Positions 9,982-21,778 of a stretch of 64,000 nucleotides of DNA are shown here, piece after piece. Location of the stretch: NCBI GenBank assembly GCA_009602725.1, contig WELB01000011.1:287691-351690 (forward strand), written 5' to 3'. How positions within the stretch are numbered: position 1 is the first letter of the stretch; each line of letters begins with the position of its first letter. The stretch comes from Spirogloea muscicola. Taxonomy: Eukaryota > Streptophyta > Zygnematophyceae > Spirogloeales > Spirogloeaceae. The position numbers were made by a program, and so were the translations under genes. The notes below the pieces were generated by a model. It searched no databases. It saw nothing but the letters and a program-made list of their open reading frames with translations, and was not told the origin of the DNA.

Positions 9982-11515
9982 TCATGCAGCTGCAAGGAGT
10001 GGGTCAGCCTGGACCTGGGCACTAATGAGCTCCCTGTCAACCGTGACCTTGGGTATCATAGGAAGAGCCTCCACCATTATGGCGCCATTGTTCCTCAACT
10101 CTGTCTCCACCTATGACATCAAAGAGCTCGTTGTTGATCAACACATACTTGCTGACGAGGATACGGTCTCATAAACTCTGCTAACAAATCTGGACTATAC
10201 TCACCTTGTATGGGAGATTGCTCATCCACAGAAGCTCGTTCAGCTTCTCTTCCCGGTTCGAGTAGCATGTCATCTTGTACCCTGCATATGCCCATGGTGC
10301 ATTCGGTTGCACCTGCTTTGTGGACAGTAGCGCAATGGGAGCGTGGCAGATCATTCCTGCCCGGCACCCACAGAATATTGTGGCACCTACTCAGTACACT
10401 TCGTGCTATAAAAGATGTAGCTCAGGACATCAGTGCACCAGCCAGTGTGCGCAAGTTGTCGTGCTTTACGGGTCAGCATGCAGCAGACAGAATGATCTCA
10501 GCGAAAGCTTGACTGATAACGTAGTGAAGATAGCTGACCGGTCGGCTTGGCGCGGTTGTGGAAGTGAAGGAGGATGCGGCCCAGGTTGGGGTCATTCCAC
10601 AGGTCCGCCATCGGAGCATGGCCTTAGAGGAAGCAGGAGGCAAGGAGGGTAGCAGACCACTAATCAGATTGAACTGGGCATGTTCAGGGAGACCGGCGCT
10701 GTCCTTTGGCGAGCAGCTCCAGCAATGTGCAGCTCAAGGAAAGGATTATTTTTATCTTGTCAACAAAGGGTACTACGATGGTGGACCAACCTCCTGGAAC
10801 GAGGATGCCATCAAAGGATTCCAGCTCCGCGTCGGAGATGGACGCGAACGGGCGGGGGCGGTCCAGGTTGCCCTCTGCGTGCATGCGGTCCAGCATCTTC
10901 ACCTCCTCGTCCTTCTCGGACCAGTGGAGGGGGTTGAACCACAGCTTGCTGTTGGACATGGGGTCCATGACAGGCGCGTTGCCTTTTGGGTTGGCAAACT
11001 GGAGTGACACCAGCCGCCCCAGCAGGCTTCAGCGTCGTGATTAACGACCAAGACGTCACGCAACACAAGGACTCGTCGCCAGGATAGTGGCAATTAAGCC
11101 CAATGGAATCGGCAGCCGAGCAGCTGGAGCTGTGCTCACCACCACTTGGTAGTTGTTCTCCAGGAGCCGGATGAGCGGCCGGCCGAGCTCCTTGAGGAAG
11201 AACCCCGTCGGCTGGTGCTTCCCGCTCTGCACGTTAAGTGACAATTTAGCGGGAGCCCACCGGGAGTTTCAGCCGGCCGTCAGCTAGGCTTACACGACCT
11301 CGTCAGAAATTAGACGGCAAGGTGCCACAAAGACGAACGAGAGTTAATCACTATCAGAGGGGAGGATTTGAACATACGACCTGCAGATCGATGTGGTCAG
11401 CGCTGGAGCAGCAGACGAGGACTTTGCCCGGGGCGGCAGCGCCTCCGGCATTCGAACCGGCGCCGGCGCGTGTGGTCGTCGCCGCCGCCACCGCCGCCGG
11501 CGTCAGTTGCGCCAT
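9982..11515 (-). CDS. DJ-1/PfpI-family protein (class I glutamine-amidotransferase-like), intact copy
   Basis: Exons 11381-11515, 11140-11226, 10791-10998, 10539-10622, 10205-10356 and 9982-10110 join without a frame break (795 bases, 264 residues), with GT donors and AG acceptors. The protein starts with an Ala/Thr-rich stretch, then GKVLVCCSSADHIDLQ (first beta strand), then TGFFLKELGRPLIRLLENN. FANPKGNAPVMDPMSNSKLW and FDGILVPGGHAPMADLWNDP follow, then the nucleophile elbow GMICHAPIALLS, with Cys followed by His, and a C-terminal PMIPKVTVDRELIS. Cys-His in this place is the hallmark of Hsp31/glyoxalase-III-like DJ-1 superfamily members, which act on glyoxals, as deglycases or as chaperones. 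The exact activity cannot be told from sequence. The leader is short and its targeting is unclear. It lies in tandem with two broken copies. Confidence 0.88.
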
Positions 11516-13878
11516 GCCGGCGGGACCGGGTCGCCGCCGAAGTCGCCGCCGCTGCCGCCGCAGCAGCAGCCGCCGCCGCTGCCGGCGCAGTTCACGGCGT
11601 GCCAAGCGGGGAAGCTGGGCGGGCGGCGAGGGGGAAGTGTGGCAGAGCGGGCGGTCCGAGCGCCACGTCACTGCACCGTCCGACGTGGCAGCCAGGTGGC
11701 GGGCTTCTGGATCCCCGTGGCTGATGACGTCAGTCCACGTGGCGCTCTCTGATGCCTCCGCAGCACCTATTCCAAGGTCAGCATGATACGACTTTGCAAT
11801 GCCAGTGAGTGGCACGCCTCCGCAAAAGGGCAAACATGGGAAGACGCTTTCAGTAGAGGGCGGTGGTTGTGAAAGGCCAGCCCAGAAAAAAGGATGAATC
11901 AAAGTGCTGTTTCGAAAGCAGGCGGTTGCTCTGGAATCGAAGAAGATGAGCTCGCCCATAGAAGAGAGGGGCTGGCAGAAGCCAGCCAAAAAAGACTGGA
12001 CAATATCCAAAGAGCTCCAACACTAGCTAGGCATCTAGACAACTAGGCATGACGGAACCACACGAAGTTCAATACCCGCGGGTGAGCAACATCAGGTCAG
12101 AGTAGAAGGAATCTCTCTCTGTGTAGAAGGCCAGCCCACAATGGAATGGACAAGGTCCAGGGACGGGGGGGGGGCGGGAACGAAACTCCCGGGCTCGCTG
12201 TGGATGTTGTAGCTCCCTTTTTATAGGGCTGGCCACTCAGAAAGAAAGGTGCTCGCCCATAGAAAAGCTCCATTTGTACTTGGCCATTTAGGATTAGTAT
12301 CTTGCTTTTCGAGCCATCCGGCCCCTTCAGAATTTGTCCATTCCTTTGGGCTGGCCTCTCACAGCCACCAGTCAATTTGGCAGCGCTGTTCTTTAGGCCC
12401 TCCATCACTTAATACACACTCGATCTTGTGCTATCTACGCTGGCCGCTACCTCGGTCTCTCTGTGTGCCCACTCGGAGTATTTATCGGCCTTGGCAGAAG
12501 GCAGATGTATGCTTCGAACCCATCGCTCTAGAGCTTAAGTTGGCCATTGTGGCCATTGTCGGGCGATATGCCTCTGTATAAGCTGAATTCCTGCGGGCGG
12601 ACTTCGCCCATGCAAGAGAAGGCGATTGCGCTTAGCGGATCAAGCACTGCGCTCTCTATGCACTCTCCGCCACTCTCGCCACTGTCGACGCCCATAAAGT
12701 CAACAGGGTAAGAACCTTCTCTGCTCAAGATTTGTTGTCCTTTCCGACCTCATAGGAAGGCACATGGGTTTGCGAAGATGGAGAACATTACTTGCGTGAG
12801 AAGCTGAAAATGGTGGAGGAATGATGCAGATACCTTATGACAACAAGCAAGCCATTGCCTGAAAAAGAACGACACGTTGCTGAACCATAGATGCAGAAGT
12901 GGGAACTACAAAAGCCTCCAGATAATTGACGCTTGCCCACTCCCTATCTTTCATTTCGTCGCAAGGTCAATACCTATGGAGCCTTCTAAGACGCAGGTTG
13001 TCAGTCAAGATGAGTAAATCTCACAGTTACTTACCCCCGAAGACTTGTTGCCTGCTTGTGCTGCATAGCCTCCGCTAATGACAGAGATGGCCTTGTGGCA
13101 GCAACGCTTGCCTGCTTCTCCTCTCTCGGGGCTGGTCTTGGCAAACCAGTGTCTCTACCGAATAAGCTGCTCTACCGTTTCAACTTCAAGAATCAATCGG
13201 CAATGAGTAGTGGAGCTGAAGCTCCATCAGAGCTGCTCATGTCCTCTGTGTGAGATGGTGCTGCTGGCCCTACTTCGACGTTCAACGTTAGAAATTTTGA
13301 AAGAAGACGAAAAATGTTGAAAGAAGAAGAGAGTATTGCACAAGCACGACATCAGTCACTCACTAGCTATGTTGCACCTATTGATGCACTGCAGCCACGT
13401 GGCACTCACCGCTCTCGTTTATGTGGCACACCTTTACTCACTCTGATATTTTGGATACAGTTTATATGATTTCTTCAAGCTTGGAAGCTCTCCATATTGG
13501 CTTTGCGTCCAACATATCGATCGATATTCAATTTGCAGCAAAACCGACGAGGCCGCTATGAACGTACTCAACTGACTTCACATAGGACTTCAAAGAACAT
13601 TGTTCTACAATCAGAGCTACATTTCTAGTCAGATGGTGGAGAAGCTGGCATACTGTCACACAGGCTGCCCCCAGAGGCCTTGGCTTCCACCAGGTTTAGC
13701 TGCGACTAATCGGGTCCTAACTATCATGGTTCTGTATAAAGGAAAACACCGGTCTCTCACTGCGCCTATTGTGCACCATGACGACCTTCTGCCACGCCTA
13801 CCATACAGGCAGTGCATTTTATGCAACAATAGAAAAGGTAGGGGAGACAAGGGATGGGCCACTGTGGCATGCAGCCCC
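11516..13878. repeat. Repeat-rich intergenic stretch
   Basis: Hairpin-repeat cores sit at about 11853-11886 (subfamily A) and 11949-12105 (subfamily B, running from GCTCGCCCATAGAAG to GGTGAGCAACATCAGGTC). Others lie at about 12130 and at about 12335-12370 in opposite orientation. Poly-G lies near 12167. From 12400 to 13878 I recognise neither repeat nor gene. Short open frames on the minus strand at 12528-12728 and the plus strand at 13056-13253 are too short to call. Confidence 0.5.
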
Positions 13879-15250
13879 CTATTTGGAAGCAAATGACACG
13901 CCACAGCTGCAAGAGGAGGTTGAGTTGGGATTTGCAACGACCTGCAGGAGCACAGCAAGTACAGTGTCTTGCTTGGTCATTAATGCACATTCTCAGCATC
14001 CGCACTACTCCAAAACCATTACTTACAAGTACAGCCCTGTCGCAGGGAGGGACACTGATGGTGCTGGCAGCTGCCTGCCCTGCATGGTATGACAATTCTT
14101 GAGACTCACTGTGAAGGAGGATCGGATAAGCTCCTCGGTGAAGTCCACGGTGGCTCCGCGTACATAAGGGAGGGAGATGCTGTCCACAATGAGGTCCGCA
14201 CCGTCCCGAGAGAACACCCTGCTTCGTCAGCTTGACACAACTTAGGCCCAGCCTAGCTAATCCCCTGTTTTGGTCATATTTCGTAATAGTAGCATGAGAC
14301 CTGGCAATACAGGCAGCCATGCGCCCACTCCGAGCCCGTCCACTTGTGGCTGGTGTCGCCAATCCCCTCACCTGTCCCCCTCGTTGCGCCGGTCGTCGAT
14401 GGAGAAGGCGTACTGATAGCCGGAGCAGCCGCCGCCGTCGACGCTGAGCCGCAGCATGAGGCCCTTCCCGCGCTCGCCCTCCCCCAGGCGGATGTCCTGC
14501 AGACGCTGCGGGCGCCAGAGCAAGGCGGGCAGCTCAAGTGACGTGAGGAAGGAGAGAGAGGCGGAACGAGCGCAACCCCTACAGCTCTCTGGCTTGTGCT
14601 CGGCGGCCTGCACAGCAACCAAAGGAGCTCTCGAGGCCCCGACAACCCAGCAGGCGAGTTGGGCTCCCAGCAGCTCGAAAGCAGAAGATGGACTCTTCCA
14701 GTAGAGGGCGATGGCTGTGATCGGCCAGCCCAGAGTAAAGAATGAATTGCAGTTGAAGGGGCCAGAAAAGTGCTAAAGCACACGGCGACTCGAGTGGTCA
14801 CTGGGTGCTCAACGTCCCTTGTTGAGCAGCCACAGCTCAGAGGCACTAGTCTTCGGGTAGCGGGTTCCCTGTCTATAGGCAGAGGCTCGAAAGGAACGCA
14901 GGCAAGCGGTTAATCGGACAACATGGGTGAGGAGGGGAGGAGTAAGAAGAGAAAGGGAAGACCGAGACCACAGAAACGTGGGGCCAGGAGCTCCAGAAGG
15001 GCAGGCAGCCGTGGCGCTTAACGTCGGACCAGCTTTAGAAGCTTAGGCTCAGCAGTTGACAACGGCTGGGTGGTGGGAGTTCTGGGGAGGCAGGCCGGCT
15101 GACCCGCACGCAGTTGGCCGTCAGCGTGACGCCGTCCCCGCCGTCGGCAGCGACGGCGGCGTCGGCGAAGTCCGGCGCCGCGGCCGCGGAGGAGGACCAG
15201 GCAGCAGCGAGCCGCGCCCGGCTCCCGGCGGCAGTGGAGTGTGTACTGAG
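13879..15250 (-). CDS. ISCA2: ISCA2-type iron-sulfur cluster assembly protein (A-type carrier)
   Basis: Four exon segments fit in frame. They are an exon ending at 15104 (VTLTANCVR), 14372-14505 (RLQDIRLGEGERGKGLMLRL, then VDGGGCSGYQYAFSIDDRRN), 14110-14218 (VFSRDGADLIVDSISLPYVR, GATVDFTEELIRSSFT) and 13879-13941 (VVANPNSTSSCSCGVSFASK-stop). The three conserved cysteines of A-type carriers are present (GGCSG and CSCG), and the GATVDFTEELIRS block is characteristic of the ISCA2 branch. The family delivers [4Fe-4S] clusters in mitochondria together with ISCA1 and IBA57. The start is not certain: the open frame continues upstream of 15104 as an Ala/Arg-rich stretch, and a further presequence exon may lie toward 15.55 kb. 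Donors are gtcagc, gtgagg and gtgagt. It is divergent from the S1-protein gene. Confidence 0.85.
14699..14885. repeat. Hairpin repeat, long form, inside the first ISCA2 intron
   Basis: It starts AGTAGAGGGCGATGGCTGTG and then GGCCAGCCCAGAGTAAAGAA. It aligns over about 185 bases with 5731-5915. It lies between the ISCA2 exons that end at 15104 and start at 14505, so it is intronic and antisense to the transcript's direction of reading. Confidence 0.75.
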
Positions 15251-15540
15251 CGATGGAGGGCCTGAGGTTATGAATTGGTAAACAAAATCTGATTGTGACG
15301 GCCAAGTACAAAGGCAAGCACATTGGCAAGATGTACATCATTTCTGTTAGCCATCGTCCGCTGCTGGGATGAGCTACTTCTCGGAATAAAATCCTACGCA
15401 GGAGCAGATTCTGCCCTGTCTTCAGTGGAGGTGATTCGAGGAGGTTTCCTAGTATCACTTTTGTCTGGGGGGTTCGTGATGTAGCAGCCACAGCAGTAGT
15501 TGTCCGGTGAAGCCTCTCGCGAGCTCGCCAGGAGGCCGCC

Positions 15541-18500
15541 ATGGCGGCCGCCATGGCGGCCGCCGGCGCCGCCGCGGCGCTGGAGCCGCGGGCTCCTCCT
15601 CCGGCGGCGGCGGCTCTGGCGGCGGCGCCGGAGAGGAGGCCGCTTCAGCCAAGGCCGCGCGTTGGCTGCCGCCGCAGGGCGGCGCTCGCCCCGCGCGCTG
15701 GCCGCAAGCTGCCGGGAGAGCGGGAGGACTTGCTGGACAAGCGGCCGGACGACGGGCTTGGCGGCGTCAGCGGCGGCAGCGCTGGCGGCGTGGCGGCTGA
15801 CGAGCAGTCTGCGCTTTCGGCCATGGAGCTGCGCTTCGGGCGGCTCTTGGGGGAGGCGCCGCAGCGGACCATGTCCAAGGTGTGCGTTACCGTTAGGCAT
15901 CAGTGTAAAAGGGGGAAGGCGCGCGGTAAAATTAGATTTAAACAATAGAACTTTAACGGCTGCAGCCAGGGCCTCACTTGCGTCCTGCCACCGCTAAACC
16001 CTTGGCAGCTGCTGTATTGTTGCCTATTCTATCCTTTTTGAGCTCTCAACAATCTGTGAGCTTCATAACCTGCACCTTATTGCTGCTCAACACACACGGA
16101 GCAACGCTCATGCGGCAGACTGGCTGATGTGGCTGCCGCAGCCGCCGCCGCTGCCGTACTTTGCCACTTCTAAGCTTTCTGGGGTTTACAGCAAGCCTTG
16201 AGCTTTTGATTTCCCATTGTTGCACTTACTGCTCAGAATTTCACGAGGCAATGCTCAAGCGGCAGACTGGCTGCAACGGGCCTGCAGGTGATGAGGAAGC
16301 GCGCGGACCCCGCCGCGAGCTTCGTGGAGCTGGACCGAACCCAGCAGCAGGAGGCGGAGGCGGCGGCCGCTGGCAACGGCCGGCGGGGGCCGGCTGCGAG
16401 CGCTGCTGAGATGAAGCGCGACTTTGCACGCCTGCTGGCGGAGGAGACTGCCAAGGCCAATGGCGCTCGTAGCTCCAGCACACGCTCCAAGCCCACAGCT
16501 GGGAGCCATGACGACGACCACGATGGCGCAGACGGCTCCATGCCAAGGCTCGCTAGCCGGCCTTCGCGGCCAGCAGGGCACAGCACAGACACGGCTGCAC
16601 CTCGGAGCGGCCGCCCGCGTCTCGCTCCGGTTGCAGCACCGCGCTCGCCAATCGCTCTTGCCAGGCTGGCTGCTCCACAGCCGCCGGCGCGACGGCCGAG
16701 CCCGCTGGCCAGCTTCGAGGGCGCCCTGCCGCCTGAGCGTGCTGATGACGACGACGTCATCGTCGCCCCGGTCTCGGTGCCGCGGCGGTTGGTGGCAGCT
16801 GATGATGGCGGCGGCAGCAGGAGCAGCAGCAGCAGGGGTGCGGTGCCATCTGCCCTGCTCGACCGGAGCATCCGACGCCCACAGGCCATGCATAGCAGCG
16901 CAGAGCCAGAGCCACCGGCGGCACTGAAGGAGCAGCCGGCAGGCCCCGCCGCGGTTTTTGAGGCTGCGGTTGTTCCAGCCATTGCGGAGGCTCCCACTGT
17001 CGGCCCGTCGGCGGAGGAGCGGTCGGGCAAGGTGCTCCTGGCTGTCCCGCCGAAGCACCAAGCTTCCGGGGATCGCGGAGATGAGGACGCCGCCGGGGCC
17101 CCTCGAGCGACGGTGCCGGCGGCATTGCCGCAGAGGAGGCTCCCAGAGCTCGCCAGCAGGCCGGTACCGGTAAACAAGGCGCATGACGCAGTCACCAGTG
17201 CAGCGGTAGCGCCAACCGAGGCGCAGGATGTCACTCTGGTGCCCCCAGAAAAGGAGGCTCAGCACAAGCCGGCTGTCGGCAGTGGCGACGGCTCACACGC
17301 CGGACGGCCATCAGTATTGCCTCCCTCCAAGGCGACGGGACCCTCTGCAAGCTCTTCCAGTATTGTCCAAGCCACCGAGCCGCCTGCTGCAGCAAGAACC
17401 ACCGAGGAAGTGACGTCTGGCGCAGAGTTACCGTCCATGGAGCTGCTAGTCGAACCTGCGGCGGCCATTGGGAGCGCCGCGAGGAGTGCTCCTGGTAAAG
17501 GCCTTGCTGAAGCGCCTGTTACCGAGCCCAGCTTGGCTCAAGCAGGAGTTCAGGCGCCGCAGCAGGACCTGACTGGATGGTCCGCCGAGGCCCAGGCGGC
17601 GGCAGAGCGCGGCAAAGCAGCGCGCCTCCGCGAGGAGCGAGAGCGCTTCGCGGCCCGCCTGCCCCAGGCCAAGGATCTCCAGCATCGCCTCGATGCTACT
17701 GCCGCCCCCATTGCCACCGCCAGGTTCAGCAGACTTGGCCTCCTTGGCGGCTAGTGGCGTCATTGTGCCAGTCTGATGGACCTGCAAGAGCATGCTCCAG
17801 TTAACATGCTGTATCTAGTCGCTACACCTGAGTCAAGATCATATATTCTACAGCAAATATTATAAGCCCTGATTTTATTGATGCAATACCTCAACACCCC
17901 AGCATTCAAAGGCAAGAGGCAACAACTTGTACTGATTTGGCTGCTGAGGTATGCCGTGTCAATGGTTGCGCTGCTTGCAGAGCGGCTGAGCCCTCCATAG
18001 CGGCGGGCAGTGCCACAGCTGCCGGTGCCGCCCAACGACTCTTGCGGCGACCTTCCCAGCGGCCACCTGTGGGGCAGGAGCCGCAGGCGCGTGGTCCAGT
18101 GGCGCTGGAAGCAACCACTGCTGACGACCTGCGCGCCACAAGGCCGCCGCTGCCCAAGCCCAGGATCGTGCCCGCTGTCAGGAATGTCCGTGAAAGTAAT
18201 GAAGTTGGACCTCAGCCAAGCGCTGCGGCAGCCAGCAGAGGGGGTTCTGCGGGCAACTCCAGGCCTCTGATGTCGCAGTCAAGGCCCGGCAGCAGGCCAA
18301 GCCTCAGGAACGAGAAAGGCGACAAGGTGAGCACCGTTGCCAGCAAGTGCGTTCCTTGTCAATGTCGTTGTCCACATCTCAAGCTGTACACCTCAATCTG
18401 AGGTGTACAACTTACATGGTGCAGGTGCTCCAACATGCAGAGCAATCATGTTGGCGTATGCTTAATTCTGTGAAGGCCTTCTAGTTTTGATTAAAAAGCT

Positions 18501-21500
18501 CAGCCGGTGTCGTTTTGTATACCATTCATTCCAGGAGGCCGACGCCCGCGATTGGGCTCGGGCGGAGGCCCTACTGGCGTCTGGCGTTGTTGAGGAGGCG
18601 GAGGTTGTTGGTTGCAATAGTGGTGGCCTGCTGGTCAGCCTCCTCACGTGCTGTATTAGTTCCCCTGCCTGGTCTTACCTCCAAATAATGAGTAGAGGTA
18701 TTGTTGGGATTGCTAGTTGGGCTCAGCTGGTTCACTTATAAGTGGCAATGTAACCAAGGCTCGAGCACCAACGTCCAGGGTTCTACTCACCGGCATGTCC
18801 CAGCGTGGAGCGAATCATAACTCTGTAGTACCCGTTATGCAGTCTGCATGCTTTGCCATATTGTCGCGCTGTGCCTTTTCCATGACACCCGCATGGTTGC
18901 GGACTGTTGGGTCACCAATGGAAGCCAAGTCATTGCGGCTATCTTTTGTTACAGGTCTCGTTTGGGTCACTTATCGCTTTCCTACCGTCCTCGGAGCTGG
19001 CGGCGAGCAAGAGGCTTCCAAGCTTGGAGAGGTGGGGCCGGCTCAAGGGCCTGGACATGGCGTGGGCTGTCCAGCCGATGAGCGACCAGGGAGCCGCCGC
19101 GTCTGCCGGCCCCCAGAATGTCGAAGCTGCAGCGGATGCAGCACAGCATGAGGCTGTGCCAGTGGAGCGGCAAGAGGAGCTCCGCCGTGAGTACAAGGAA
19201 GAGCGACTGAAGCACCTGAGCTCGCATGTTGGCCAGGTAAAACTGTCCACTTTGTGCTACAAATTCTTAGCTATTCTTAGCTGAGCTCCTTGAGCTCTTG
19301 GAGGTCAGTCCACTAGATGCAGTGCAAGCTCAGCACTGTCAAGCACTGAAAACATACCCTACATGCAAGACAATAAAATGCACGGTTCTGTTTGAAGGCT
19401 GGTACCCCTCCGTGATGTATTCATCCCATGATCACAAATCATCAGTCGTTCATCAGAGTTGATTGAGCAATATGTGGTACAATTAAAAATGTCATCTGTA
19501 TGCTACAAGGTGTACATACATTACCTCATATACTGACTAAGTGAAGTCTCTGGTAATGATTCAGAAAGTGAAGTTGAAGGTAAAGACCGTGAACAGGCAG
19601 CGAAGGCAGCTGATCATCTCTGAGAAGGCCACCGAGTCAGAGACGGGCGAGTCGCTCCAGAAGAAGCAAGAAGTCCTGGTGAATACTAGCTATCGGTTTA
19701 AGACTGCAATGCTGGCCTCCACTGCCTGCTTGGAGTGAGCGAACCTCCTCGGGCAGAGATAGCTCACTTGAAGGCTTGTTGATTTCTTTACCGTCCAGGC
19801 CGGCCTAAAGGAGGGCGACACAGTATCGTGCCGCGTGACTGTCATCACTCAGTACGGCGTCTTTGTGGAGGTAGGCGCCACTCCGAGTCTCCTGTGAAGA
19901 ACCCAGTCAGCAGCTTCTGCTCAAGTGGAACAAGCACCGACACCATGACGGCTTTCATGAGGCCTTGATGAGGACTTGAATCAGTACCCAATGTCATATG
20001 CTTGCTCCTTGCGCGCTGCAGCTGCGTGGAGTCACGGCCATGATTCACAGCTCCGAACTGTCGTGGAGCAAGCCAAAGGATCCCACGACACTCCTCAGCA
20101 TCGGCCAGGCGTGCATTCTCTCTGCTCGACCAGTTGCACAAAGTTGGGCCATATGCCGCCTGCTCCGGACGCCCTCTTCTTGGGCTAGACCTGTTGCTCT
20201 GTTGCAAATCAGTGGACTTGTACTTGTTCCTTAAGATCCAGGGTATGACAAACTCTACCCAAGCTCATGAGGACTTAAGAACATCATAAATGTCCCATGG
20301 TCAAGCTGGCTTGCTGATGTGTTCCTTGCTTGGCCTTGCCTTCCTTTCCCTCACGATTGTTCACAGGAGATTGAAGCGATGGTGTGCAAGCTAGACTTCC
20401 AAGCGTCTCGAATCAACCTGTCACTCAAACAGCTGCAGGTCCGATGAGTGACCTATGTGAAGCTGATGTTTTGGAACCAGCATGTACATTTTGTCAACAC
20501 GATGGTTTCATACTCAACGTCTTCAGCTTTTGCCGAACTTGTACATTTCACCTGTCCTCTGAGCAATAGCAAGAATAGCAGCAGAGATGCAAAGTAGTGA
20601 TGACTCTATCAATGCACGACCGGCTCTGTCCTTGCAAAGCTGAAGGCTGGGTGCCCACATCCAATCTTCTCTTCTTGCAAGAGTGGGCCTCTTCTTGCAG
20701 TACACCAGGATGCTCGCACTCCATTGTTCCATGGGCTCCACCTTGACCAAAGGCTTCTGTCATGGCCTGCAGCCTGACCCACTCATGGAGACGCTGGAAT
20801 CCCTTGTTGGACTACCGTCTGAAACGGCAGAGTGGTTCTCTAAAAGCTTGGAACCGTCAGCGTCAGCCCAGGTAGGACGTTTTTATCACCCAATAAATGA
20901 AGGCAGACTGTCCTCTTACTTGCCAGCTAGCCTGAGTGCTTCACTGCTAGTTCAGATTATATGCCAGATTGAGCGCAACTTTGTCAAACCTCCTCTTGCA
21001 CGCTAGGCCCAGTGCTTTCGTCCATGAAGAGAAGGTAGTAGCTGTCCTGTCCAAATTTGGACCCTTGGTCTCGAAGCCGACTTTTGTTGCAGAGGGTTGG
21101 ATAGGAACCTTCTTTGCTTGATGCAGGCTGAGCCCTTGCCGGAGGTCAGCTCCGTCATCCGGAAGCTGCAGGAGCAGCCGGCTATACTGAGTGTGGCGCT
21201 TGGCCGCAGCCTGCGTGCCTCGTCCCTGGCCACCTCCTTCCAGGCGAGCTTTTGCTTCTGTGCAAGGCTCACACCTTGACCTGGCTGTGTTGTAAGCCGC
21301 AGGAGGTGAATGTCTTGCAGCTGCAGAGTTTCGCAAAGAGTGTAGCTGCACACACTGTACTTACATATAGCGCGTCTTGTATGTAGTCAGTTACTAGTGA
21401 GCCAGTGTGTTGCACAACAACCTGCTCTGCTTTTGAAGTCTACAGGTGTACCTATCGGAGCAGCTGGACAACGGTTTTAAGCTGCTAGCACGCTCTGGCC

Positions 21501-21778
21501 AGCAGGTTCAAGAGGTAGATTGCTGGCATCCTGAAGTCCTCAAGCCCTCCTCTTGACTTGTCTTCTTATATCCTAAAGGTTAATGGAGTGATTGCGGCAT
21601 GCAGGCAAGTTTATTAATTGACTGTACTTAAAATTTGCTGATATCAATGTGCGCATAGTTGGAGACTAACGCCCTGGAGGGTGCATGCTGTTACATGGTG
21701 CAGATTCTTGTGCAGACCTTGCTGAACAAGGAGCAGATGAAGGCAGCAATCAAGGAGGCAATGTACAGCGATGCTTAG
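15541..21778 (+). CDS. Plastid S1-domain RNA-binding protein (At1g12800/SDP-like), 13 exons
   Basis: Exons are 15541-15879, 16288-17723, 17981-18326, 18535-18633, 18955-19236, 19565-19678, 19799-19870, 20022-20108, 20367-20438, 20773-20871, 21127-21243, 21446-21514 and 21704-21778. They join without a break into 1068 residues. Exon 1 is Ala/Arg-rich, like a plastid transit peptide, and ends MELRFGRLLGEAPQRTMSK. Exons 2-3 encode about 590 residues of Ala/Pro/Glu-rich low complexity. Exons 4-6 hold a first S1-like unit (RAEALLASGVVEEAEVVGCN, FGSLIAFLPSSEL, KLKVKTVNRQRRQLIISEK). Exons 7-9 hold a second (GDTVSCRVTVITQYGVFVE, GVTAMIHSSELSWSK, IEAMVCKLDFQASRINLSLK). The tail, FKLLARSGQQVQE then QTLLNKEQMKAAIKEAM, matches my memory of the Arabidopsis protein, which takes part in plastid rRNA processing. 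The introns after 20108 and 21243 appear to start with GC. The insert makes it clearly longer than the land-plant protein (about 770 residues). Confidence 0.88.

Noticed and set aside
16233-17265. Minus-strand open frames of 333 and 336 residues
   Set aside because: They lie opposite the large GC-rich exon 2 of the S1 protein, whose plus-strand frame is joined in phase with conserved exons. The minus frames are compositional shadows.
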